DNA of 64,000 bases. It comes from Marinospirillum celere. Lineage in GTDB: Bacteria > Pseudomonadota > Gammaproteobacteria > Pseudomonadales > Halomonadaceae. Below are positions 37,156-46,527 of this stretch, piece after piece. The first letter of the stretch is position 1. Every line of letters begins with the position of its first letter. The DNA lies in the NCBI RefSeq assembly GCF_900112235.1, contig NZ_FOLH01000001.1:806001-870000 (forward strand), in the 5' to 3' direction. The notes below the pieces were generated by a model. It saw only the letters and a program-made list of their open reading frames with translations. It ran no database searches and was not told where the DNA came from. The translations under genes and the position numbers were made by a program.

Positions 37156-38205
37156 ATCCAAGCGCCGAGTGGGCCAATGCAGCCTTGCTGTACGTTGAAT
37201 CATTTTCTTGGCTAATTCCGGCTGTTGCTCCTGAATAACCTGAGCAGCAAAATCAGCCATAAACCTGGCTTTTAACTCAGCACGGGCGGCATCAGGCCCA
37301 GGCTCCATGTAAGGAGCCGATGACAGCAGCAAGAAACCATCATCCGGGATGCGCCCCTGTTCCATATTGCTGCGAATAATGCCTGCAGCCTTGAGTATCG
37401 GGTCTGAAAGATCCGGGCTATAAGGCCCGATAATCAAAGCCACATTGGGAGCATGTAAAAAATCAAAACCCCGCCCAACACAAATCATCCATTCCCGATG
37501 CTCTATGTCCAGGTGACGTTGTAGCGCACGCATTTCCTGGCTGTGTTGAATATTACCTTCAACCAGAGGTAAAAGATCATGACGTACCTGGGATGGCATA
37601 TCTGGCAATAGCTGTTGCAGTTTTTGAGGAATACCGGGTAAATCAGACTCCTCTAAACTAGACAAATCCAACAAATCACCTTGGGTACTGTGCAGAATCA
37701 GGGCATCTTCATCGGTTTCAAAACCACACACCAGGGGATAAACCGTCTGATGATCCCGACCAAAAATGGCTTCTACCTGGTTACGTATATCCTGGGCATG
37801 CTCCATCGCTGCTTCTTTATTGCAGTTAAAGCCAGCACACCCCCGTGATTTATCACCCTTGGAGTAGTGATAAGTGATGATGATAAGCACGCGGCGACCG
37901 GCATTAATCGCTTCCATAACACTGCTTTCCAAAAGATCGCCCATATAGGGCCAGCCAAGATCAAAAATGCCGCCCAGATTACGAAAAGGTCGAATAATAC
38001 CCAAGGGGGTCCGCGTAGCATGGGGCAAATGCAAGCGTCCATCCATACACTTGAGGGCAATAATATGGGTCGGGTGCTCCGCCATATAACGCTGACGGGC
38101 CAGATAGTTTTCAGGGTCACAAAACTGGTCAGAATGGTTGCGACTCAAGTTCATCAACCAATCAAGCCGTTCTTGGATAGGCTGCGTATGGATCTCACCT
38201 GGCAT
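37144..38205 (-). CDS. CsoSCA-related (beta-type) carbonic-anhydrase-like protein
   Basis: A 353-residue soluble protein. It has the zinc and dyad residues of beta-class carbonic anhydrases: Cys53-x-Asp55-x-Arg57 (LKCMDGRL) and His113 with Cys123 (TYHYSKGDKSRGC). The ten-residue gap between His and Cys is longer than the HxxC of ordinary beta enzymes and close to the arrangement in the carboxysomal enzyme CsoSCA. No carboxysome or RuBisCO gene is present in the window. It would hydrate CO2 in the cytosol. The next gene upstream in the same direction encodes an iota-type carbonic-anhydrase-like protein, 51 bases away. Activity is inferred. Confidence 0.7.
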   Translation of the reverse strand: MPGEIHTQPIQERLDWLMNLSRNHSDQFCDPENYLARQRYMAEHPTHIIALKCMDGRLHLPHATRTPLGIIRPFRNLGGIFDLGWPYMGDLLESSVMEAINAGRRVLIIITYHYSKGDKSRGCAGFNCNKEAAMEHAQDIRNQVEAIFGRDHQTVYPLVCGFETDEDALILHSTQGDLLDLSSLEESDLPGIPQKLQQLLPDMPSQVRHDLLPLVEGNIQHSQEMRALQRHLDIEHREWMICVGRGFDFLHAPNVALIIGPYSPDLSDPILKAAGIIRSNMEQGRIPDDGFLLLSSAPYMEPGPDAARAELKARFMADFAAQVIQEQQPELAKKMIQRTARLHWPTRRLDLVS

Positions 38206-38256
38206 TATTTTTATTCTCCCCTGGACATGAAGTGTCTTTCTTAAAAGCTAATGTGA

Positions 38257-38625
38257 CTACTCCGGCATGCGTGATGAGTGGTGCTCAAGAATCTGCCACT
38301 CACCCTCCAGCTTCTGATATACAAAGGTAAAACGAACCTGGACCTGCTCATCGGTTGCATGCAGTAAAAAACTATAGAGCCCTGAATGTATGGCTACTTC
38401 ATCCAAAATACGAATATGCGAAACATCCAGGCGAGCTTCTGGCTGCATTTTTAGAAAGCGTTCGAAATAGGCAGTAACATCTTTCCGGTTTTGGCAAACC
38501 TTATTCGACAAGGTGGGTAACAACACTGGCTCGCGAGCGTAGAGGGCAGCAACTTTACGGGGATCACCTGACTGGAGGGCCTGGTTCCATAATTCAAACA
38601 GCTCTAATACTTGGCTTTCAGTCAT
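38257..38625 (-). CDS. SgcJ/EcaC (SnoaL-like) protein resembling iota carbonic anhydrase
   Basis: A 122-residue NTF2-like fold protein, also annotated as CaMKII-association-domain type. Its end, with RFTFVYQK and EHHSSRMPE (His115-His116-Ser117-Ser118), matches the hallmark motif of iota-class carbonic anhydrases (diatom LCIP63, bacterial BteCA-iota), which are reported to work without or with unusual metal. The ATG at 38625 is chosen because the protein then begins at the family start; the frame is open further to 38688 but has no ribosome site. Located next to a different type of carbonic-anhydrase-like gene and after rlmD. Enzyme activity is inferred from the motif. Confidence 0.75.
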   Translation of the reverse strand: MTESQVLELFELWNQALQSGDPRKVAALYAREPVLLPTLSNKVCQNRKDVTAYFERFLKMQPEARLDVSHIRILDEVAIHSGLYSFLLHATDEQVQVRFTFVYQKLEGEWQILEHHSSRMPE

Positions 38626-38668
38626 GGTTGGATCATTTTTTGAATAGTAAGTAGCGCAGATGTTAAAG

Positions 38669-40072
38669 CTAAGCATCCACTGGTGCAATAAATAGCGCCA
38701 TGGTCTCTACATGTGAGGTCTGCGGAAACATATCCATAATTCCCAAGTGTTTCAAACGATAGCCCTGACTTTGCAAGGTTTTCGTGTCTCTGGCCAGGGT
38801 ATTAGGGTCACAGGAAACATAAAGCAGCTTATTCGCACCCAAAAGCTGGATTTCTTTGCAAAGGTGATCTGCGCCAGCACGCGGTGGATCAAGCAAAACC
38901 AGATCCCAGGGCTGATCAATAAAAGGCTGTTGTTTAAGCGGTTGATTCAAGTCTGCTGCCAAGAAATTCAACTTAGCCGCCAAATGATTTCTTTCAGCAT
39001 TGTGCTCCCCTCTAGCCACCTGCTCTTGTTGGCCTTCCACTGCCAAGACTTGGGCTGCTTTTTGAGCCAGAGGCAAGCTGAAATTGCCGAAGCCACAAAA
39101 CAGATCCAAGACCCGTTCATCACCTTTTAGATCCAGCCATTGCATGGCCTGATCCACCATCTGACGATTAATCTCAGGATTAACCTGAACAAAATCACCA
39201 ACGCTAAACTCCAAGTCCAAGTCTTTAAGGGTGTAGCTAAAAGCAGGTTGACCCGCTTCTTCATCCAAAACAACCCAACCCTGGTCTTCCTGAAAAACCA
39301 ATTGCAGTTGCTGTTTTTCAGCCCAATTTTTCCAAAGACGCCGATCAACCGGACTCATGCGTGCCCAAGGCCTTAGCAGACGAACAACCAAACCCAGCTG
39401 CTGATCGCCCTGAATCAATTCAAGGTGCCCCAGGTGTTTGCGGCCTTCCAGTTTTGGTAAGAACTCATAGAGTAAAGGTAAAAGTGCCTGCAGCTCTGGC
39501 ATCAGTACCTTGCACTCAGGTGTAGCCGTTACAAATGCGGAATTCTTTTCCCGAAATCCCAAGAGCAAACGGCCATCCTTTCGCCATTTAATACCCAAGC
39601 GGGCTTTACGACGATACCCAAAGGGGCTGGCTGTCAGAGGGGCTGCCATGTCTGCTTCCGGGTATTCCAGCAATTCCGCAACCAGTTGCTGCTTAAAAGC
39701 CAATTGAGCATCCTGCTGCAGATGTTGAAGCTGACAGCCACCACAACTGACATAGTGAGGGCAGAAGGCTTCCTGGCGCTGAGGTGAGGCTTGCAGGAGT
39801 TGGTCTATTACGGCTTCATCGTAGCGGCTCAGCGTCTTACGAACCTTGTAAGTTACCCATTCTCCCGGCAAAGCGCCTTCAATAAACACAGTTTTGCCTT
39901 CATTTGTGCGGGCAACACCCCGCCCTTCATGGCTGAGGCGGAGGACCTGTAAGGCATGGGGAAAGTCTTCAGCAAAGGGGTTAGTCGCAGCCTCTGGCTG
40001 ATATCTTGGCTGCGGCGGCTCCTTCTTGGATTTTGCGGACTGTTTACGGGGCTTGCTGAAAAGGCTGCTCAT
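38669..40072 (-). CDS. rlmD: 23S rRNA (uracil-1939-C5)-methyltransferase RlmD
   Basis: Iron-sulfur SAM methyltransferase of the TrmA/RlmCD family, making m5U1939. The 467-residue protein has a TRAM domain (about 40-95), an Fe-S cluster site with Cys104, Cys110 and Cys113 (FCPHYVSCGGCQLQHL) plus a Cys around 187, the SAM motif LDLFCGFGNFSLPLA, and the catalytic cysteine in VSCDPNTLARD. Upstream spacer contains a strong inverted repeat. Confidence 0.95.
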   Translation of the reverse strand: MSSLFSKPRKQSAKSKKEPPQPRYQPEAATNPFAEDFPHALQVLRLSHEGRGVARTNEGKTVFIEGALPGEWVTYKVRKTLSRYDEAVIDQLLQASPQRQEAFCPHYVSCGGCQLQHLQQDAQLAFKQQLVAELLEYPEADMAAPLTASPFGYRRKARLGIKWRKDGRLLLGFREKNSAFVTATPECKVLMPELQALLPLLYEFLPKLEGRKHLGHLELIQGDQQLGLVVRLLRPWARMSPVDRRLWKNWAEKQQLQLVFQEDQGWVVLDEEAGQPAFSYTLKDLDLEFSVGDFVQVNPEINRQMVDQAMQWLDLKGDERVLDLFCGFGNFSLPLAQKAAQVLAVEGQQEQVARGEHNAERNHLAAKLNFLAADLNQPLKQQPFIDQPWDLVLLDPPRAGADHLCKEIQLLGANKLLYVSCDPNTLARDTKTLQSQGYRLKHLGIMDMFPQTSHVETMALFIAPVDA

Positions 40073-40088
40073 CGTGAATTACTCGGAT

Positions 40089-40123
40089 CTTCAGGAGGGT
40101 GAGGATACTAAGCCCTCCTGAAG
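40089..40123 (-). terminator. Hairpin after the BASS transporter gene
   Basis: CTTCAGGAGGG (40089-40099) and CCCTCCTGAAG (40113-40123) are perfect 11-base inverted arms with a 13-base loop, located between the end of the BASS gene (40139) and the start of rlmD (40072), both on the minus strand. No T-run follows, so it is a weak or Rho-assisted terminator, or an operator of rlmD. Confidence 0.55.
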
Positions 40124-40138
40124 AACAGCGCAAATCGA

Positions 40139-41023
40139 TCAGCTTTCCTGAGACGTTGCTTGTTGACGCTTATCTTTATGCAACACAGCCAGAGTAAAGA
40201 AAGTTGCCGTTGCAAACATCAGTAGGCTATAGACACTCGGGGCAACCGACATCGCCGAACTCTGCAGAATACCGGTCGTCACCAGCAAGGCCAGGGTGCC
40301 ATTTTGCAGACCCACCTCAATACTGATCGTCCGCGACTGATCTTCACGATGCAGCAGCCATTTACCAAGCAGATAGCCCAGCAACATGGTACTCAGATTC
40401 AAAGCCACTACAGCGGGGCCAGAAATTAGAATGTACTGCCAAAGATCAGCACCCAGGTCGACCGCAATGGTAAAAATTAGCAGTGCCAGCACCAAAACCG
40501 AGAAAAAGCTGATTTTAGGCTCAAAACGCTCGGCAAAATAAGACCAGCGCGCACGTGTCGCCATGCCAATCAACACGGGGATGACGGTAATAATCATCAG
40601 CTGCAACCAGGTTTTAAAAATAGGCAGCTGAAATTCCGGGTCCACATCACTGAAAAAGTTAATCGACCAGGCTCCCAACAAAGGAATCGTGAAGGGAGTA
40701 ATGAAGCCAACCATTGCTGTCAGAGAAACAGAAAGCCCAACATCACCCTTGCTCAGAAACGAATAGAGGTTGGAAGTCACGCCACCTGGGCACAGAGAGA
40801 GAATGAAGAGACCGATGGCAATTTCGCCTCTTAAACCAAAGAGGTAGATAATCAGCAACGCAATCAATGGCAAAAGCGCCAGCTGGGCAAAGGCACCCAG
40901 GAAAAAACCGCGGGGCTGCTGAATGACCCGCTTAAAGTCCACAGGTGAAAGAGTTAGACCGACCCCCCACATAATAAAAATCAAAGCCAAGGGTAAGCCG
41001 ATTTGAGTCAGGGTTTCAAACAT
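40139..41023 (-). CDS. BASS-family (bile acid:sodium symporter-type) transporter
   Basis: An inner-membrane protein of about 294 residues with nine to ten hydrophobic helices and the BASS signatures FIMWGVGLTLSPVDFKRV and ILSLCPGGVTSNLYSFLSKGDVGLSVSLTA (sodium-binding crossover). Substrate unknown; family members carry bile acids, pantoate, or organic acids with Na+. ATG at 41023 is chosen; the frame opens earlier at TTG without a ribosome site. The start overlaps the methyltransferase stop by 16 bases, so the two are translationally coupled. Confidence 0.88.
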   Translation of the reverse strand: MFETLTQIGLPLALIFIMWGVGLTLSPVDFKRVIQQPRGFFLGAFAQLALLPLIALLIIYLFGLRGEIAIGLFILSLCPGGVTSNLYSFLSKGDVGLSVSLTAMVGFITPFTIPLLGAWSINFFSDVDPEFQLPIFKTWLQLMIITVIPVLIGMATRARWSYFAERFEPKISFFSVLVLALLIFTIAVDLGADLWQYILISGPAVVALNLSTMLLGYLLGKWLLHREDQSRTISIEVGLQNGTLALLVTTGILQSSAMSVAPSVYSLLMFATATFFTLAVLHKDKRQQATSQES

Positions 41024-41592
41024 GGGTTGTTGCACTCTTTTGATTGTTTTTCCAGACAATACACATAAATAGGTGAGCGATACAAATCTGGAAGCTCAAA
41101 TTGATTAACTGGCTGAAACTCTGGCAATGCAAAAAAATGACTGATCAGCCAGCGAGGTTTGTTTTCCAATTGCTGTAATTTGCTGGATAGTTGCTCCATT
41201 GTTGGAGATACCAAATAACAAATGAGTAGATTGGCATCGGTTAGATCAGCTTTCAGAAAATTCTTGCGATGCAGGTCAAGGTTTTCAAGGCGCAGCAGTT
41301 TTTTTAAGAACACACTGACCAGCCAAGGAAAGAAAGAAAGTTCATACCCCACCACTTGATGCTGAGGAAACTGCCGCGCCAAGGGAATAACCAGGTGGCC
41401 CCAGCCTGAACCCAGGTCAATCAGGCACTGGGGCTGCCTTGCATCCAATAGCCGTTTCACTTCGCTGAAAATAGCGGTACGTGCAATCGTATGACTAGGG
41501 TGTGGTGACATACCGGTTCGCCAGGTAGTCATCACCACTGATACCAGTACTGTAAAAACCAGTAGAAGCAAAAACAGCAGCCACCCAGACAT
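41008..41592 (-). CDS. Membrane-anchored class I SAM-dependent methyltransferase
   Basis: A 194-residue protein with an N-terminal transmembrane helix (about 4-24), then a Rossmann methyltransferase domain: LIDLGSGWGHLVIPLA (motif I), VVGYELSFFPW, and the LLICYLVSPTMEQLSSKL strand-helix seen in lysine methyltransferases of the FAM173/ATPSc-KMT type. GGAG is six bases before the ATG at 41592. The downstream BASS gene overlaps it by 16 bases. The methyl acceptor is unknown. Confidence 0.82.
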   Translation of the reverse strand: MSGWLLFLLLLVFTVLVSVVMTTWRTGMSPHPSHTIARTAIFSEVKRLLDARQPQCLIDLGSGWGHLVIPLARQFPQHQVVGYELSFFPWLVSVFLKKLLRLENLDLHRKNFLKADLTDANLLICYLVSPTMEQLSSKLQQLENKPRWLISHFFALPEFQPVNQFELPDLYRSPIYVYCLEKQSKECNNPCLKP

Positions 41593-41605
41593 GCCCAACT
41601 CCGGA

Positions 41606-42454
41606 TTACTTCTTCAAGTTTTCAAAGTCTGCGGAGCTATGGCGTTCTTTCAGTTGTTCGCTTTCCTCACCCCAAACGCGGTTTACCTTCCGTCCTCGTT
41701 GAGCAGCAGGCCGAGCATCAATAGCCTGAGCCCAACGCAGAACATGGGTGTAATTGTCTGCTTCAAGAAACTCAGCTGCATCATACAAACGTCCCATAAC
41801 CAGAGCACCATACCAAGGCCAAATAAGCATATCGGCCAGGGTATAGTTCTCGCCAACCATATAAGTATTGTTAGCCAGATGACGATCAAGAACATCCAGC
41901 TGGCGTTTTACTTCCATGGTGAAGCGGTTAATCGGATATTCCTGTTTATCGGGTGCGTAGGCGTAGAAATGCCCAAAACCACCGCCTAGCATTGGAGCCG
42001 AGCCCATCTGCCAAAAAGCCCAATTCATGCACTCTGTACGCTCATGAGGTTTCTGTGGAAGAAAGTAACCATATTTTTCAGCTAGATAAAAGAGAATGGA
42101 ACCCGATTCAAATACGCGTTGTGGCGGATCCACACTGTAATCCACCAAAGCCGGTATTTTGGAGTTGGGATTAATTTCCACAAAGCCAGAACTAAACTGT
42201 TCCCCTTCGCTTATATCAATCAACCAAGCGTCATATTCAGCCTCCTTGACACCCAGCTCCAGCAGTTCTTCCAGCATCAAGGTAACCTTGACACCATTGG
42301 GAGTTGCCAAAGAGTAAAGTTGAAGTGGATGCTCTCCGAGCGGCAACGCCTTATCATGAGTAGCCCCCGCCACAGGACGATTGATATTAGCAAATTTACC
42401 GCCATTTCCTGGCTGCCACCGCCAAACTCTGGGTGGTATATAGGATGCACTCAT
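41606..42454 (-). CDS. yghU: Glutathione-dependent disulfide-bond oxidoreductase YghU
   Basis: Nu-class glutathione transferase homologue that reduces disulfides and organic hydroperoxides with two glutathiones. The 282-residue protein shows the E. coli YghU start (WQPGNGGKFANINRPVAG), the thioredoxin-like N-domain LYSLATPNGVKVTLMLEELL with Thr-Pro-Asn-Gly active-site loop, and the helical C-domain. Located 13 bases before the methyltransferase gene, on the same strand. Confidence 0.94.
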   Translation of the reverse strand: MSASYIPPRVWRWQPGNGGKFANINRPVAGATHDKALPLGEHPLQLYSLATPNGVKVTLMLEELLELGVKEAEYDAWLIDISEGEQFSSGFVEINPNSKIPALVDYSVDPPQRVFESGSILFYLAEKYGYFLPQKPHERTECMNWAFWQMGSAPMLGGGFGHFYAYAPDKQEYPINRFTMEVKRQLDVLDRHLANNTYMVGENYTLADMLIWPWYGALVMGRLYDAAEFLEADNYTHVLRWAQAIDARPAAQRGRKVNRVWGEESEQLKERHSSADFENLKK

Positions 42455-42514
42455 TAATTTCTCCCAAAATAGTTAACTTTTAAACTGAAGATATCTGCTA
42501 AAAATGCTTCAGAA

Positions 42515-43582
42515 TTAGCCTGAAGCTATCTGATCCACCAACGCCTGACCCAGCTCCTGAGTTGAAGCTGTACCACCCATATCACGGGTCAAGGCCTTGC
42601 CTTCACGAATCACTGCTTCCATGGCTGCCATAATCTGATCATGCATGGTTTGATTACCCAGGTGTTGCATCATCATGGCTGCTGCCCAAACGGTTCCCAG
42701 AGGGTTGGCAATATTCTGACCGGCAATATCCGGGGCCGAGCCATGTACAGGTTCAAACATCGAAGGAAATTCCTTTTCAGGATTGATATTCGCTGAAGGC
42801 GCTATGGCAATGGTTCCGGTACAGGCCGGACCCAGATCAGAAAGGATATCACCAAACAGATTGGAGCCAACAATCACATCATAATACTCCGGCATCCGCA
42901 CCAGATTGGCAGTAAAAATATCAATATGAAACTGATCTGTTTTCACTTCGGGGTAATCTTCAGCCATATCTGCAAAACGCTTGTCCCAATAAGGCATGGA
43001 ATGAAACAAACCATTGGATTTGGTGGCTGAACTCAAATGTTTTTTATCCCGGCTCTGGGCCAGTTCAAAGGCATATCTAAGAATCCGATCCGTTCCCTTG
43101 CGGGTAAAAACACTCTGCTGCAAAACCACTTCTTCATCCGTGCCTTCGTACTGGATGCCACCTATGGCAGAGTATTCACCCTCAACATTTTCGCGCACCA
43201 CATAAAAATCAATATCGCCTGGCTTCTTGTTAGCCAAAGGCGATTGCAAACCTTCAAACAGCCGCACCGGGCGTAGATTGACATACTGATTGAACGCCCG
43301 ACGAATGGGCAGTAACAAGCCCCAGAGCGAAAGATGATCGGGAACTCCCGGAAAGCCCACAGCGCCCAGAAAAATCGCGTCAAACCCCCTGAGCTGCTCC
43401 AGACCATCCACCGGCATCATGCGCCCTGTCTGATGATAGGTCTCACAGGACCAGTCAAAATGAGTAAAACTCAACTTCACCCCAGCTGAAGCTGCCGCTG
43501 CTTCCAAAACCCGGATACCCTCGGGAATCACCTCCTTGCCGATACCATCACCGGGAATCACTGCAATCTTGTAACTGGACAT
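42515..43582 (-). CDS. Tartrate dehydrogenase/decarboxylase family enzyme
   Basis: A 355-residue NAD-dependent beta-decarboxylating dehydrogenase related to isopropylmalate dehydrogenase. The substrate-binding loop AVGFPGVPDHLSLWGLLLPIRRAF and the segment NLFGDILSDLGPACTG are typical of the TtuC/DmlA tartrate or D-malate group, not LeuB. The signature around NxxGDILSDLGP and the EPVHGSAPDIAG motif are intact. Divergent from the MATE gene. Exact substrate uncertain. Confidence 0.88.
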   Translation of the reverse strand: MSSYKIAVIPGDGIGKEVIPEGIRVLEAAAASAGVKLSFTHFDWSCETYHQTGRMMPVDGLEQLRGFDAIFLGAVGFPGVPDHLSLWGLLLPIRRAFNQYVNLRPVRLFEGLQSPLANKKPGDIDFYVVRENVEGEYSAIGGIQYEGTDEEVVLQQSVFTRKGTDRILRYAFELAQSRDKKHLSSATKSNGLFHSMPYWDKRFADMAEDYPEVKTDQFHIDIFTANLVRMPEYYDVIVGSNLFGDILSDLGPACTGTIAIAPSANINPEKEFPSMFEPVHGSAPDIAGQNIANPLGTVWAAAMMMQHLGNQTMHDQIMAAMEAVIREGKALTRDMGGTASTQELGQALVDQIASG

Positions 43583-43725
43583 TTCACTTCCCCTTTGCGA
43601 TGAAATTTTGAAGACTTCCCCCTCAAGGTAGCTGATTCGGCTACTTCTGGATAGAATCCCGCCCCTGACTTGGCAATGAAGAGATCCTTGACCTGAAAAC
43701 CCAGTTTCCCCAACAAACCCGGCCT

Positions 43726-45012
43726 TTGTTCCGCCTGGCCTGGCCGATCCTGCTATCCAACTGCACTATTCCCCTCTTGGGTTTGGTGGATACCGCTGTG
43801 CTTGGGCACCTGCCCGATGGTCGTTATCTGGCGGCAGTCGCTCTGGGTGCTGTGCTTTTTAGTTTTCTCTACTGGGGTTTTGGTTTTCTGCGCATGGGCA
43901 CCACCGGCCTGGTTGCTCAGGCCTGGGGGCGTGAAGACCGCCTGGCGCTGGGGCGTCTGCTGGTGCAAAGCCTGACTCTGGCCCTGCTGCTGGGGCTGGC
44001 ACTGCAACTGCTGCGCCCTTTTCTGCCCGGCGTGCTCAGCCTGCTGGATGGTAGCCCTGAAGCCCAGCAGCTGGCGACTGAATATGTTGCGATTCGGCTG
44101 TGGAGCGCACCCGCCGTGCTGATGCAGTATGTTGTCCTGGGTGTTGCTATTGGCTTGGGCCGTACTCGGGTTGTTCTTTGGCTGCTGATACTAGGTAACG
44201 GTATAAATATCCTGCTGGATCTTTGGTTTGTACTCGGCCTGGGCATGACCAGTCAGGGCGTTGCCCTCGCCACGCTGCTGGCCGAAGTCATCTCAGCCAC
44301 TGCCGGACTCATCTGGCTGCTAATCACCTGCAAGGCATTAAAAGTCCCTTTAACCCGCCCCGCACCCGATCCGGCAGCCCTGAAAAAGCTCATTCAGGTC
44401 AACTCGGATCTTTTTATCCGCACCCTGGCACTGTTACTGGCGCTGGCGTTTTTTACCCGCCAGGGCGCAGCTCAGGGCAATGATGTCCTTGCTGCCAATG
44501 CGGTGCTGATGCAACTGGTGATGCTCTCTAGCTATCTTTTGGATGGCTTTGCCCAGGCGGTTGAAGGGCGTTTTGGCAATGCCTTTGCCCGTAGCCACCA
44601 GGAAGCCCGCGCCGTTTACCAGGCCGGGTTGTTTCTCTCAGTGGTTACTGCTCTGGTGCTGACCCTGGCCACCTGGCTGGGTGGCAACTGGTTGATACAC
44701 CGCCTGACCGACCTGGAAGAGATTCGCCTGCTGGCCGCCACCTACTTGCCCTGGTTGTGGCTGATCCTACCGGTTTCCCTCTGGTGTTATCTTTATGACG
44801 GGGTTTTCATCGGTGCCACCTGGACAGCCGCGATGCGCAATAGCCTGTTAATTTCCCTTGGAGGCTATCTGCTCGCCTGGTGGCTGTTGCAGGATTATGG
44901 CAACCATGGCCTCTGGGCCACCTTTTTAATCTTCAATGCCCTGCGCGGCCTGACTCTGGGCTGGGTGTTTCAGCAGCGCTTTCGGCACACCTCTTGCGAC
45001 TTGCCTGACTAA
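43726..45012 (+). CDS. MATE family exporter (DinF-like)
   Basis: An inner-membrane multidrug or toxic-compound exporter with twelve hydrophobic segments in 428 residues, including the start FRLAWPILLSNCTIPLLGLVDTAVLGHL typical of DinF. The annotated TTG at 43726 has no ribosome site and leaves the protein about ten residues short at the N-terminus; the frame is open upstream through LKTQFPQQTRP from a CTG at 43693, which follows GAAGAG. The real start is unclear. Confidence 0.85.
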   Translation: MFRLAWPILLSNCTIPLLGLVDTAVLGHLPDGRYLAAVALGAVLFSFLYWGFGFLRMGTTGLVAQAWGREDRLALGRLLVQSLTLALLLGLALQLLRPFLPGVLSLLDGSPEAQQLATEYVAIRLWSAPAVLMQYVVLGVAIGLGRTRVVLWLLILGNGINILLDLWFVLGLGMTSQGVALATLLAEVISATAGLIWLLITCKALKVPLTRPAPDPAALKKLIQVNSDLFIRTLALLLALAFFTRQGAAQGNDVLAANAVLMQLVMLSSYLLDGFAQAVEGRFGNAFARSHQEARAVYQAGLFLSVVTALVLTLATWLGGNWLIHRLTDLEEIRLLAATYLPWLWLILPVSLWCYLYDGVFIGATWTAAMRNSLLISLGGYLLAWWLLQDYGNHGLWATFLIFNALRGLTLGWVFQQRFRHTSCDLPD

Positions 45013-45207
45013 ACAGCAGTAGAGGCAGCTGCAAGTACTGACAGAGGCTCTGGCGTTACCAGATCAAGAAAAGCAAGACACGTTTGAAGCATCAAAAAAA
45101 TTAAATCATGTATTGACCATACTGCTTTCGATTTACATGCAAAAGCCTATATACTTACAACCTGATCAAGCGTGTGATACTGATAGAATGACAAAAGGAT
45201 TAAGCTC

Positions 45208-46527
45208 TTGTTTTTAAATAAAAAAAACCTCAAAAAACTGGATCAGACCCGCAAGCAACTGGCCGATCGTCAACACCTGATCCGAGCCCTGCAAGACCAC
45301 AACGCCACCATCTCCTTTCATCCGGATGGCCGCATTATCAGAGCCAACTCGCTGTTTCTGGAAACCATGGGTTATTCGGAAGGTGACCTTAAGGACCAGC
45401 ATCACCGTATCTTCTGCACCCAGCGCCAGGCACAAAGTCCTGAGTATCTGCAGTTCTGGGAGCAACTGGCAGCCGGCCAGGCGCAGTCAGGCATCTTCGA
45501 ACGGGTGCGTGCAGACGGTGAAACCCTCTGGCTGGAAGCCAACTACTTTCCGGTGAAGGATGACCAGGGCCGGGTGATTCGCATCTTCAAAATCGCTACT
45601 GACATCACCGAACAGCACCACAAGACCCAACGGCAGCAGGCCATTCTGGATGCGCTGGATGCCTCCCAGGCGGTGATTGAGTTCGAGCCAGACGGCACCA
45701 TCCTCCACGCCAACGCCAACTTCCTCAACACCGTTGGCTACACGCTCGAGGCCATCCAGGGCCAGCACCATCGCATCTTCTGCACTGAAGCCTTTTATCA
45801 GGACAACCCCGACTTCTGGCAGCAACTGGCACAGGGGCAGTTCAAAACCGGCTTGTTTGAGCGCCGCAATGCCCGTGGTGAACCCTTGTGGCTGGAAGCC
45901 AGCTACAATCCCATTAAAGACAAAAACGGCCAGGTTACGCGGATTGTAAAATTTGCCAGTGATATCACCGCCCGCATCCAGCAAAGTCAGGCTACTGCCG
46001 AAGCGGCAGAAATCGCCAGTGCCACCTCAGAGGAAACAGCTCAAATTGCCATCGAAGGCATGAACTCACTGGAACAAGCCATACAAACCTCTTCCGATAT
46101 TTCCGATCAGGTCAGCCATGCCACCGACCTGATCGAAAATCTCAACACCCAGTCTTCAGACATAGAGCATATCGTCGCCACCATTCGCGCCATTGCCGAG
46201 CAGACCAACTTGCTGGCACTCAACGCAGCCATCGAGGCAGCGCGCGCTGGTGAACAGGGTCGCGGCTTTGCTGTGGTGGCCGATGAGGTGCGTCAACTGG
46301 CGGCTCGAACCAGCAGCTCCACCAGTGAAATCGAAGACGTGGTGAGCAAAAACCGCCAGATGCTACAGGGGGTCACCGACATCATTCTTCAGGCCCGAAA
46401 CACAGCGGAAGAAGGCCGCAGCAAAATTGAGCAGGTTGCTGGCATCATGACTGAAATTCAGCGGGGAGCCGAAAATGTCTCACGCACCTCCTCCAGACTC
46501 ATCAAAAATGATACCAGCACTATATAA
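45208..46527 (+). CDS. Soluble two-PAS methyl-accepting receptor, BdlA-like
   Basis: A 439-residue protein without transmembrane helices: two PAS domains with PAC-type ends (about 30-145 and 150-268; both contain GQHHRIFC or DQHHRIFC and KTGLFER/QSGIFER motifs) and an MCP signalling domain with the hairpin tip [21 protein letters not shown]. This layout and length match BdlA, the Pseudomonas biofilm-dispersion receptor, and also Aer-like receptors. TTG at 45208 starts the protein, with AAGGAT nine bases upstream. Orphan: no che genes adjacent. Cue unknown; PAS may bind heme or FAD. Confidence 0.88.
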   Translation: MFLNKKNLKKLDQTRKQLADRQHLIRALQDHNATISFHPDGRIIRANSLFLETMGYSEGDLKDQHHRIFCTQRQAQSPEYLQFWEQLAAGQAQSGIFERVRADGETLWLEANYFPVKDDQGRVIRIFKIATDITEQHHKTQRQQAILDALDASQAVIEFEPDGTILHANANFLNTVGYTLEAIQGQHHRIFCTEAFYQDNPDFWQQLAQGQFKTGLFERRNARGEPLWLEASYNPIKDKNGQVTRIVKFASDITARIQQSQATAEAAEIASATSEETAQIAIEGMNSLEQAIQTSSDISDQVSHATDLIENLNTQSSDIEHIVATIRAIAEQTNLLALNAAIEAARAGEQGRGFAVVADEVRQLAARTSSSTSEIEDVVSKNRQMLQGVTDIILQARNTAEEGRSKIEQVAGIMTEIQRGAENVSRTSSRLIKNDTSTI

